Positions 48,159-55,466 of a stretch of DNA of 64,000 nt are shown piece by piece. Source of the stretch: Streptomyces spororaveus (lineage in GTDB: Bacteria > Actinomycetota > Actinomycetes > Streptomycetales > Streptomycetaceae); contig NZ_BNED01000005.1 of assembly GCF_016755875.1 (NCBI RefSeq), forward strand, positions 1,984,001-2,048,000. The letters are read 5' to 3'. Each line of letters starts with the position of its first letter. The stretch's first letter is position 1. The position numbers were made by a program, and so were the translations under genes. The notes below the pieces were generated by a model that saw nothing but the letters and a program-made list of their open reading frames with translations, did no database searches and was not told the DNA's origin.

Positions 48159-48641
48159 ATGGATCTGCCTCAGCTGCTGCTGGTGGGGCTGGTGCTGCTG
48201 CTCGGGGTGGTCGGAGTGCTGATCCCGGGTGTGCCGGGCACCTGGCTGGTGTGGGCGGGGCTGCTGTGGTGGGCGCTGCACGTCCGCACGGCGACGGCGT
48301 GGTCCCTGCTGGTCGCGGCGACGGCCCTGCTGCTGGTGGTCCAGGTGGTGAAGTGGCTGCTGCCGCCCCGGCGGGTGCGCGGGCTGGGCATCACGTCCCG
48401 GATGGTGGCGTTCGCGGGGACCGGGGCGGTCCTGGGCTTCGTCCTGGTGCCGGTGGTCGGGGCGGTACCTGGCTTCGTGGGCGGCATCTACCTCTGCGAG
48501 CGGCTGCGCCTGGGCACGCACGGCGAGGCCTGGGCGTCGGTGCGCGCGGTGATGCGGGCGGTGGGGACGAGCGTGCTGGTGGAGCTGTTCGCGTGTCTGC
48601 TGGTGGTGGGGGCGTGGGTGGGGGCGGTGGTGGCGCAGTAG
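48159..48641 (+). CDS. DUF456 small membrane protein
   Basis: This 160-residue protein has four or five helices (LLLVGLVLLLGVVGVLIPGV; LLVAATALLLVVQVVKWLLP; MVAFAGTGAVLGFVLVPVVG; VLVELFACLLVVGAWVGAVV). The motif GVPGTWLVWAG with the Pro/Gly loops is typical of DUF456. Function unknown. It starts 24 bases after the regulator stop on the same strand, so the two may be cotranscribed. Confidence 0.85.
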   Translation: MDLPQLLLVGLVLLLGVVGVLIPGVPGTWLVWAGLLWWALHVRTATAWSLLVAATALLLVVQVVKWLLPPRRVRGLGITSRMVAFAGTGAVLGFVLVPVVGAVPGFVGGIYLCERLRLGTHGEAWASVRAVMRAVGTSVLVELFACLLVVGAWVGAVVAQ

Positions 48642-48748
48642 GCGTCCGCCGGGTGTGAGCACCGGCCCGGATGCGGCTGCTGCTGCTGCGGACCTCGCGA
48701 TCGGTGGCTAGGCTCTCAGCCCCTGACACGATCGGTCGTGGAGCCGCC

Positions 48749-49288
48749 ATGGACAGGCCCGTTCCGGGCAAGCCGGTCTTCCTCGCCCCGCCGCCCGCCG
48801 GCCCGGTGGGCGACGGGCGGGCACGCGTCGTGTGGACGCTGCGGGACCCCGGCCGTGACCTGGACGCGCAGGTGGTCCGGCTGGGCGCGGGAGCCGGCCT
48901 CGACGAGCCCACCGAGGCGGTGCTCCCCGAGGCAGTCCTCCCCGAGGCGGTTTCGGGCGTGCTGCTCGTGGTGGTCGGGGGCTCGGGCGAGGTCCGCACG
49001 CCCGACGGCGCGCTGGCGCTCGCCCCCGGTTGCGTGGCCTGGCTGCCGAGCGGCACGAGGTGTTCCGTACAGGCGGGGGACGGGGGCCTGACGTACACGA
49101 CGGCCCACCGCCGCTCCCCGCCCCTGACGGTGGCCCCGGCTCCGCGGCTCGTGTCGGACGCCGGCGAGCCGGCCTGCCTCCTGCACCTCGTCTGCGACGC
49201 GTGCGGACGGCTGGCCGCCGAACGCGACGCCCGGTACTGCACCCGGTGCGGCGCCCCGCTCGCCGACGGGAACCCGGTGGCCGGGTAG
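48749..49288 (+). CDS. Cupin-like protein with C-terminal zinc ribbon
   Basis: This 179-residue cytoplasmic protein has a beta-rich cupin-like part (VSGVLLVVVGGSGEVRTPDG, APGCVAWLPSGTRC). The C-terminal zinc ribbon is CDACGRLAAERDARYCTRCG (Cys-x2-Cys...Cys-x2-Cys). An in-frame repeat EAVLPEAVLPEAV (48914-48952, 15-base units) lies in the middle. The zinc ribbon may bind metal or nucleic acid. The ATG at 48749 (MDRPVPGKPVF) is preceded by GGAG. Function is not known. Confidence 0.75.
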   Translation: MDRPVPGKPVFLAPPPAGPVGDGRARVVWTLRDPGRDLDAQVVRLGAGAGLDEPTEAVLPEAVLPEAVSGVLLVVVGGSGEVRTPDGALALAPGCVAWLPSGTRCSVQAGDGGLTYTTAHRRSPPLTVAPAPRLVSDAGEPACLLHLVCDACGRLAAERDARYCTRCGAPLADGNPVAG

Positions 49289-49293
49289 CCCGT

Positions 49294-49491
49294 TCAGTCG
49301 ATCGGTTTGTTGTTGTAGCTGCCGTCGACGCAGATCCACGAGCCCTGGGCCGATTCGTACTCCACCGTTCCGCCGCCGTCCATGCACGTCTGCCCGTCGA
49401 TGGCGGGCACGGCGGCCTGTGCGGCGGGAGCCAGGGCACCGAGAGCGGCGAGCACCACGGCGGCGACGAACCCGAGAAGTCGTGTACGCAT
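49294..49491 (-). CDS. Tiny secreted CxDGGG protein B
   Basis: This 65-residue protein has a signal peptide (MRTRLLGFVAAVVLAALGAL, cleavage near AQAAV at ~26). The mature part has two cysteines in QTCMDGGGTV and ICVDGSYNNKPID, the same layout as in protein A at 41391-41606. ATG at 49491 is preceded by GGAGGT at good spacing. It converges on the cupin gene with 5 bases between stops. Probably a short exported, disulfide-linked peptide. A longer upstream extension of the frame is not supported. Confidence 0.82.
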   Translation of the reverse strand: MRTRLLGFVAAVVLAALGALAPAAQAAVPAIDGQTCMDGGGTVEYESAQGSWICVDGSYNNKPID

Positions 49492-49668
49492 CAGGACCTC
49501 CACAAGGGCGAGCGACACGGTCGTCACCAGCCTCGCCCCGCACGAGGCCGAGGCGCGCACCCTGTTACTCCATTCGAGTGAAGCCCTCATCCCCGTCATT
49601 GCACGGGAGACGCTCCCAGGAGCCGCACTCCGGGGGCGTCCGCCCCACGGCGGGAGCAGGCTGATGCC

Positions 49669-51078
49669 ATGGAGACCAAGCCCGCTGTGGTCGTCGAGCC
49701 ACCGGATGGCAACGGCTTGCGGAAGGTCGTGATCGACGGCAAGCCCGCAGGCAAGGTGTGGAGCCACCACGAACTGCAGAAGGTCCTGGAGCGCGCCCGC
49801 GTGGCCCCCGATGCCGACATCGAATGGCGCGGCGGAAGCTGCATGGTGTGGCCGGCGCACAGTTGGGGACGGCGGATCGCCGGCACCGTCATGGCGGTCG
49901 GCTTCGTGGCGACCGCGGCCATGTGCACCTGGATCGGCATGAAGGACTCCCTCGACGCCCTCACCTTCGCCGGCCGGGTGACCGGATTCCTCTTCCTCTT
50001 CATGGCGATGGTGGAACTGGTCGCCTTCGCGGCCGGATTCGACTTCTGGCGCAACCACAGGAAGGCCTACTCGGGTCCGATCCTTCTCCTCGGCGCGGTG
50101 GTCGAGTTCTTCGTCGGTTCCGTGCTGATCCTGATGTACATCGCCAACAGGGACAGGCCGTCGGGCGAACTGTGCCTGCTGCTCTGGATCGGCATCGTGG
50201 TCTGCGCCTCGTGGTCCTTGTGGTTGCTCTGCCGCCGCCGGGTGTGGAAGGTGCTCCGCTATCCGGGGCGCATAGCGATCGGCGCGATCGTCTCCACCGT
50301 CCTCGTCGTCACCAACCTGGCGTACACGCAGATCTACCTTCCTTCCATGTCACGTCCGCTGGTGCAGGGTTCGGCCGAGATCGGAATGCCGACCCTGAAC
50401 CGGGAAGGAACGAAGATGTACCTGCGGGTGCGTCTGCGCCTCAAGAACTCCGGCGAGGTTCCCGTCCACATCCTCGGCAGCATCTACTGGATCCAGCTCA
50501 AGCTCGCGAGCGACCCGAAGGACCGGTACAGGTTGCTCAAACCCGGTGAGCTGGTCAAGCCGCCGGGGCAGGAGCTGAGTCCGGCGGAGGAGTTCTCGGA
50601 GGATGTGGTCGTCGAGATCGCGAACCCCGGACGGCAGAACTACGAAGCGGTCACCGCCCAGGTCGAGGCCTACGCGTTCAGGCAGGACCGGATGACCATC
50701 GACGCCGCGTACAAGAACTCCGGGGAGTGGCGCGGAAAGCTCAAGAAGGAGGGGAAGGACGAAGACCCTCCCGGGCCCCCGTCCCCGCCGAAGGAGAAGG
50801 AGTACTTCAGGTACCAGTCCGCGATCTCCCAGAGCAGTGAGCTCCTGAACCTGACCCGGGGCCGCGAGCGGGTGACGGTCTGGTGGCTGTACCGCCGCCG
50901 GCCGGTCGTCTACGTGGACGTGGCGAGTCCGGACAACCGCAAGCCCCTCAACCTCAACGACCCCAAGGAGCAGAGGCGGGCCGTGGACCGGTACGGCCTG
51001 GCCTTCGTGCGCGGCTCGATGACGCAGACGCCGTACACGGAACTCCTGAAGGAGGCCCAGACGCACCGCCCGCTCTGA
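49669..51078 (+). CDS. Five-helix membrane protein with GYF_2-like N-terminus
   Basis: This 469-residue protein starts with a cytosolic ~60-residue region (VIDGKPAGKVWSHHELQKVL ... ADIEWRGGS) that resembles GYF_2/DUF4339, a protein-interaction fold; this is tentative. Five membrane helices follow (~residues 70-215), then a ~250-residue soluble domain with beta-rich and charged parts. No enzymatic motif is seen. The ATG at 49669 is preceded by GGGAGCAGGCTGATGCC. The stop codon TGA at 51076-51078 lies within the first unit of the hexanucleotide repeat. Confidence 0.7.
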   Translation: METKPAVVVEPPDGNGLRKVVIDGKPAGKVWSHHELQKVLERARVAPDADIEWRGGSCMVWPAHSWGRRIAGTVMAVGFVATAAMCTWIGMKDSLDALTFAGRVTGFLFLFMAMVELVAFAAGFDFWRNHRKAYSGPILLLGAVVEFFVGSVLILMYIANRDRPSGELCLLLWIGIVVCASWSLWLLCRRRVWKVLRYPGRIAIGAIVSTVLVVTNLAYTQIYLPSMSRPLVQGSAEIGMPTLNREGTKMYLRVRLRLKNSGEVPVHILGSIYWIQLKLASDPKDRYRLLKPGELVKPPGQELSPAEEFSEDVVVEIANPGRQNYEAVTAQVEAYAFRQDRMTIDAAYKNSGEWRGKLKKEGKDEDPPGPPSPPKEKEYFRYQSAISQSSELLNLTRGRERVTVWWLYRRRPVVYVDVASPDNRKPLNLNDPKEQRRAVDRYGLAFVRGSMTQTPYTELLKEAQTHRPL

Positions 51079-51114
51079 CTCTGACTCTGACTCTGACTCT
51101 GACTCTGACTCTGA
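51073..51114. repeat. (CTCTGA)7 hexanucleotide tandem repeat over a stop codon
   Basis: Seven perfect CTCTGA units. The first provides the last Leu codon and the TGA stop of the membrane protein gene. Every unit keeps frame and carries TGA, so gain or loss of units by slippage would not change the protein. On the other strand it reads Ser-Glu repeated. Confidence 0.95.
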
Positions 51115-51178
51115 CCGCACCATGACCTAGGTCGGTAGCCCGATGCGGGGACCGGCGGGGGCTGCGAGGCTGATCCGC

Positions 51179-51550
51179 ATGACGGACTTCAAGGGCTTCA
51201 GCGAGGCCGAACTGGCGTACCTGCGTTCCCAGCACCTGGGCCGTCTGGCCACGGTGGACGCGGCCGGGCAGCCGCAGGCGAATCCCGTGGGCTTCTTCCC
51301 GCAGGAGGACGGGACGATCCTGGTGGGCGGGATGGCGATGGGCACGACGAAGAAGTGGCGCAACCTGCAGGGGAACCCCCGGCTGTCCCTCGTCGTGGAC
51401 GACCTGGTGAGCACCCGGCCGTGGCGGGTGCGCGGCATCGAGATCCGCGGCCGCGCCACGCTGGAGACGGGCCCGCACGAGCTGGGCCCCCACTTCAGCC
51501 CGGAAGTGATCCGCATCCACCCGGAACGCGTCCACGCGTGGGGCCTCTGA
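51179..51550 (+). CDS. PPOX-class F420-dependent oxidoreductase
   Basis: This 123-residue protein has the split-barrel flavin/F420-binding fold: LRSQHLGRLATVDAAGQPQA, then NPVGFFPQED and KKWRNLQGNPRLSLVVDDL. Family knowledge: such small enzymes use F420H2 or FMN to reduce various compounds. The ATG at 51179 (MTDFKGFSEAELAYL) fits the family N-terminus; a GTG/ATG 36 bases earlier has no support. Substrate unknown. Confidence 0.87.
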   Translation: MTDFKGFSEAELAYLRSQHLGRLATVDAAGQPQANPVGFFPQEDGTILVGGMAMGTTKKWRNLQGNPRLSLVVDDLVSTRPWRVRGIEIRGRATLETGPHELGPHFSPEVIRIHPERVHAWGL

Positions 51551-51626
51551 CGGCCCATGCGGTTGCTTGACGCAGGTGAAGCCGTCGGGGACCTCGGATG
51601 AGCCCGAGCACGACGGATGTCGTCAT

Positions 51627-51824
51627 CTGAGCCCTCATGGGCTCGCCGTGCACGAGGTCGTGGTGTCGGATGCGGATGCCGTGGTCCCCGATCCCGTTGA
51701 GGTCGCCGGGCACAGCTGGCTGACCGAGCCGGAGCTGCGGTCGGCCCTGCTGGAATGGTGCTTCACCCCGGACAGTCACGAAGCCATCAGCCGGTATCTC
51801 ACGTTCCGGTCCGCGTCATCCTGA
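51627..51824 (+). pseudogene. Possible remnant of a Nudix-type gene
   Basis: An open frame ends with HEVVVSDADAVVPDPVEVAG then HSWLTEPELRSALLEWCFTP, which resembles the C-terminal third of Nudix hydrolases (PDPxEVAxHxWxTxxEL). The Nudix box is absent and nothing similar was found upstream in other frames. It may be a 5'-truncated gene or a chance resemblance. Between 51825 and 52042 I see no gene. Confidence 0.35.
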
Positions 51825-52042
51825 CCTTGCCGGCCTTGCTTGCCTGGTCAGAGCTCGGGGGTGACGACAACCGGCCCGCTCAGGCGCGAAGTCGGGGATC
51901 CGGGCGGTCGTCCGGGGCTGGTGGGTTGCGGTGAACGGGCCCCCGCGAGTCCTCGCGCGGCGCCCGCTTCTGACGCTCCGTTTAGGGGGCAGGGGCGACA
52001 GTAGGGCCGGGAGCTCGTGACGCCTTGAGGGGGGAAGTGCCG

Positions 52043-52525
52043 GTGCCCATGCGGGTCAGGGGCCGCTTCGTCGTCGATGCCGTGGGCCGCGCCGTTGCCG
52101 CGGCCACGCACGCCCTTTCGCCGCATCGGCGACCGGTGACCCGCTTACGTCTCACCTGCCTCTACGGCGGGGTGTTCATGATGGCCGGCACGACGCTGCT
52201 GACCGTGGTCCACCTGCTCGCGGTGCAGGCCGTGAGCAAGGGCAACGATCCCATCCTGGAGGTGCGTTCGGAGTCCGTGATCGTTCTGGCGCCCGGCGGC
52301 TGTCCGGACACGCCGGACAGCGGGACGCCGGACAGCGGGCAGGCGCCCTGTCCGGCGCTCGCGCGGCAGCAGCCCCAGGACTCGCTGGTGGCGGCCACCG
52401 CGCTGGTCCTGGCGGCTCTCGTCCCCCTGTCGGCCGTCGCGGGGTACGTGACGGCCGGGTACGCCCTGTCGCCGCTCCGGCGGATCACCCACCGCGCCCG
52501 GCGAACCTCCCGGCAGTCCCCCTGA
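52043..52525 (+). pseudogene. Histidine kinase gene truncated after the HAMP start
   Basis: The frame gives ~160 residues: a short basic N-terminus, a first membrane helix (LYGGVFMMAGTTLLTVVHLL), a ~75-residue outer loop, and a second helix (VAATALVLAALVPLSAVAGY). It ends just as the HAMP domain begins (ALSPLRRITHRARRTSRQSP). The dimerisation and ATPase domains are absent, and no response regulator adjoins. A PDSGTPDSG repeat (two 15-base units, ~52310-52339) lies in the loop. The GTG at 52043 sits behind GAGGGGGGAA; ATG at 52049 is an alternative. A naturally short protein is possible but less likely. Confidence 0.6.
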
Positions 52526-52556
52526 GGGCTGTCCGGGCGGGGTCCCCGGCCGTGCC

Positions 52557-53672
52557 TCAGATCCGGCCGCCCCGCTTCGCGGTGTGGTTGGCCCGGCCCT
52601 CGGCCGACTTCAGGCGCCAGTCGCGGCGGATCTCCGACCGCAGCCGGGCATCCGTCTTGGCAACGATCCGCTGGTTCTCCCGCAGGAGCTTGCGGTAGCT
52701 CTCCAGCCGGCGGTCCGGGAGCTCGCCCGACTCCAGCGCGGCCAGCACCGCGCACCCCGGCTCCGCCTCGTGCGCGCAGTCGTGGAAGCGGCACTGCTCG
52801 GCGTACTCCTCGATCTCGGAGAAGACCTGGCCGACGCCGGTCTCGGCGTCCCAGAGCCCGACGCCGCGCAGTCCGGGCGTGTCGATCAGAACCCCGCCGC
52901 CCGGCAGGGCGAGCAGGTTGCGGGTGGTGGTCGTGTGCCGGCCCTTGCCGTCGACCTCGCGGGCCGCCTGCACCTCCATGACCTCGGCGCCGAGCAGCGC
53001 GTTGGCCAGGGTGGACTTGCCGGCGCCCGAGATGCCCAGCAGCACGCTGGTGCCGTCGCCGACGATCGCGGCCAGGACGTCCGTACCCTCCCCCGTGACG
53101 GAGGAGACGGTCAGCACCTGGACGCCCGGCGCGGTGGCCTCCACGTCCTGGACCAGGTGCCCGAGCGTCGCCGGGTCCGGGACCAGGTCCGCCTTGGTGA
53201 GGACGACCAGCGGCTGCGCCCCCGACTCCCAGGCCAGGGCCAGGAAGCGCTCGATGCGCCCGAGGTCCAGCTCGACGGCGAGGGAGACCGCGATGATGGC
53301 GTGGTCGACGTTGGCGGCGAGGATCTGCCCCTCGGACCGCTGCGAGGAGGTGGACCGTACGAAGGCGGTCCGGCGCGGCAGGTACGCCTTCACGTAACGG
53401 GGGTGCCCGGCCGCCTCGACGGCGGCCCAGTCCCCGGTGCAGATGACCCGGAGCGGGTCGTGCGGGGTGACGAAGGCGGTGTCGGCGCGGACGATGCCGT
53501 CCGCGGTCATGACATCGCACTGGCCGCGGTCGACGCGTACGACGCGGCCGGGCAGGAGGCCCTGCTCGGCGTACGGGGCGAACTCGGCCTCCCACGCTTC
53601 GTCCCAGCCGAAGGGGGCGAGGGCGTGCGGGAGCGAGGTGTGCGGGAGGGACGGGAGAGCGGAGAAAGACAA
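52557..53672 (-). CDS. rsgA: Ribosome small-subunit-dependent GTPase A
   Basis: This 371-residue protein is a circularly permuted GTPase that helps mature the 30S subunit. The order G4 TKAD, G1 GISGAGKST, G3 DTPG is the RsgA permutation. An OB-fold precedes it and a C-terminal zinc knuckle (CRFHDCAHEAEPGC) follows. The start is taken as TTG at 53672 (LSFSALPSLPH), preceded by GAAGGG; no good ATG/GTG exists nearby, and upstream frame to 53768 overlaps non-coding sequence. A 33-codon ORF with a strong ribosome binding site lies 70 bases upstream. Confidence 0.93.
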   Translation of the reverse strand: MSFSALPSLPHTSLPHALAPFGWDEAWEAEFAPYAEQGLLPGRVVRVDRGQCDVMTADGIVRADTAFVTPHDPLRVICTGDWAAVEAAGHPRYVKAYLPRRTAFVRSTSSQRSEGQILAANVDHAIIAVSLAVELDLGRIERFLALAWESGAQPLVVLTKADLVPDPATLGHLVQDVEATAPGVQVLTVSSVTGEGTDVLAAIVGDGTSVLLGISGAGKSTLANALLGAEVMEVQAAREVDGKGRHTTTTRNLLALPGGGVLIDTPGLRGVGLWDAETGVGQVFSEIEEYAEQCRFHDCAHEAEPGCAVLAALESGELPDRRLESYRKLLRENQRIVAKTDARLRSEIRRDWRLKSAEGRANHTAKRGGRI

Positions 53673-53742
53673 GGGAAACCCTTCACAGGGTGGCCCCGGC
53701 CGCGGGCGCTCGCTCGGTGGCGGCGCGCGAAGAGGTGTGAGG

Positions 53743-53844
53743 TCAGCCGGAGACCACGGAAGTGACATTGATGGTCTTCTGAGTGCGGGCAGCGCCCTGC
53801 GCGATGACAGTCATCAACGAACTCACCTCCGGGTCCATGCACAT
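53743..53844 (-). CDS. 33-codon ORF upstream of rsgA
   Basis: An ATG at 53844 is preceded by GGTGGAGG at ~9-base spacing, a better signal than rsgA itself has. The product starts MCMDPEVSSLMTVIAQGAAR and ends NVTSVVSG; two more ATGs (53838, 53814) are in frame. It could be a regulatory leader peptide or an unrecognised small protein. No signal peptide or cysteine-rich core suggests a RiPP. Evidence is the ribosome binding site and position only. Confidence 0.45.
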   Translation of the reverse strand: MCMDPEVSSLMTVIAQGAARTQKTINVTSVVSG

Positions 53845-53946
53845 GCTGAGCGTCCTCCACCGGTCGGCGGGAACGGATCCACCGTAACAAGCCCGCTCCC
53901 GCCGGGGCCACTTCTTTTTCCGGGGGAGCTTTCGCGCGTGGCGCCG

Positions 53947-54813
53947 TCAGCCGGTCCGGGGTTCGCGCCCGCCGCTGCCGCCCGCGGCCCAGGGCCCGTC
54001 CGGGTACGCCGCCTGGGCGCGGCCGGTGCCCGCCTCAAGGTCCATGCTGTGGGGCGATCCGGGGTCGCGCAGGGCGTCCGGCACCTCGCACCGGCCGCTT
54101 CCGGCCGCGCACCGGACCTTGAAGCGGGTGGCCGGGGGCACGGTGAGTGCCAGGCGGCCGGAGCCGACGCGGGCCGTCACCTCGTCGGGCGGGGTGACGA
54201 AGGCGGCGACGGCGCGCCCCGAACCGACCCGGATCTCGGCCCGGTCCGAAGCGAGGCCGGTGGCGTGCAACTGGCCCGAACCGACCTTCGCGCGCAGGGC
54301 GCCGCGCAGCCCCTCGATGTCGACGCTGCCGGAGTCGGCCTCCGTGTCGACGTCGCCGCCCAGTCCGCTGAGCGCGATCCGGCCGGAACGCGTCGTCACC
54401 TTCACGGGGATGTCCACGGGTACGGTCACCGCCAGCCTGACCGAACAGCCGACGCCGGCGGCCGGCCAGAAGCCCTCGCCGGCGCAGCGCGGGGTCAGCC
54501 GCAGGGTGTCGCCGAGCCGGCTCTGCTCGATGGTCGGCGGCTTGAGGGACCAGCTGACGGCGGCCTGGTAGCCGACCTCGTGGTCCGCGCGGGGGGTGAC
54601 GGTGATGTCCGCGTCGCCGCCCACGATCTCCAGCGCGGTCACCGGGCGGCCGTCGCTCGCGCCGTGCAGGGTGCCGCTGCGCGTGTTTCCCCAGGACCAC
54701 GCCTGCCAGGTGGCCGGGGCCACCACGAGGACCGCGCTGAGCAGGGCGGCGGTGATCCAGGCCAGGCGGTGCGTGCGGCGGTGCGTGCTCCGCCGCTCGT
54801 CGGCCGGGGTCAC
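53947..54813 (-). CDS. DUF4097-type protein with N-terminal membrane anchor
   Basis: This 288-residue protein has one N-terminal helix (LAWITAALLSAVLVVAPATW, residues ~17-36) and an extracytoplasmic beta-helix-like DUF4097 region with repeated G-S-G turns (RIALSGLGGDVDTEADSGSV, AKVGSGQLHATGLASDRAEI). The start GTG at 54813 overlaps the response regulator stop by four bases (GTGA), making it the third gene of a kinase-regulator-DUF4097 operon. Such proteins accompany cell-envelope stress systems, so an envelope role is inferred. Confidence 0.82.
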   Translation of the reverse strand: MTPADERRSTHRRTHRLAWITAALLSAVLVVAPATWQAWSWGNTRSGTLHGASDGRPVTALEIVGGDADITVTPRADHEVGYQAAVSWSLKPPTIEQSRLGDTLRLTPRCAGEGFWPAAGVGCSVRLAVTVPVDIPVKVTTRSGRIALSGLGGDVDTEADSGSVDIEGLRGALRAKVGSGQLHATGLASDRAEIRVGSGRAVAAFVTPPDEVTARVGSGRLALTVPPATRFKVRCAAGSGRCEVPDALRDPGSPHSMDLEAGTGRAQAAYPDGPWAAGGSGGREPRTG

Positions 54814-55466
54814 GGCGTGCCGTCCAGGAAGCGCAGGACGGCGAGGACCCGGCGGTGGTCCCCGTCGGCCGGCGGCAGGTCGAGCTTGGTGAAGATGCTG
54901 TTGATGTGTTTGGCCACGGCGCTCTCGCTCACGACGAGTTCGGCCGCGATCCCGGCGTTGGAGCGGCCCTCGGCCATCAGGGCCAGCACCTCGCGCTCGC
55001 GCGGGGTGAGCCGGCCCAGGGGGTCCGGGCCACCGCCGCGGCGCAGCAGGAGCTGGGCGACGACCTGCGGGTCGAGTGCGGTGCCGCCCGAGGCGACGCG
55101 GCGCAGGGCGTCGATGAACTCCTCGACGTCGGCGACCCGTTGCTTGAGCAGGTAGCCGATGCCCGCACGGGTCTGGGTGGCCAGCAGGTCGGCGGCGTAG
55201 CGTTCCTCGACGTACTGCGAGAGCAGCAGCACCGCGGTGTCCGGGCTCTCCTGGCGGATCATCAGGGCGGCCCGGACGCCCTCGTCGGTGAACCCGGGGG
55301 GCATCCGCACGTCCACGAGGGCGAGTTCGGGGCGGTGTTCCCCGACGGCGGCGAGCAGACCCTCGGCGTCGCCGGTCTCGGCGAGCACCTCGAATCCGGC
55401 CATTTCGAGGACTTTGACCAGTCCTATGCGCAGCAGGACGGAGTCCTCGGCGATCACAGCCCGCAC
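54810..55466 (-). CDS. LuxR/NarL-type response regulator
   Basis: This 218-residue regulator has a receiver domain (VIAEDSVLLRIGLVKVLEMA, phospho-acceptor Asp in LALVDVRMPP, ~residue 54) and a C-terminal LuxR helix-turn-helix (LTPREREVLALMAEGRSNAG, then VVSESAVAKHINSIFTKLDL). It is phosphorylated by the kinase just upstream. Start GTG at 55466 follows GGAG; a GTG at 55457 forms a GTGA overlap with the kinase stop and is an equal alternative. Its target is unknown but the linked DUF4097 gene is a candidate. Confidence 0.92.
   Translation of the reverse strand: MRAVIAEDSVLLRIGLVKVLEMAGFEVLAETGDAEGLLAAVGEHRPELALVDVRMPPGFTDEGVRAALMIRQESPDTAVLLLSQYVEERYAADLLATQTRAGIGYLLKQRVADVEEFIDALRRVASGGTALDPQVVAQLLLRRGGGPDPLGRLTPREREVLALMAEGRSNAGIAAELVVSESAVAKHINSIFTKLDLPPADGDHRRVLAVLRFLDGTP

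Noticed and set aside
50350..51123. Antisense frame starting with a Ser-Glu repeat
   Set aside because: The repeat is the reverse of the (CTCTGA)7 tract; the rest is antisense to the membrane protein gene.
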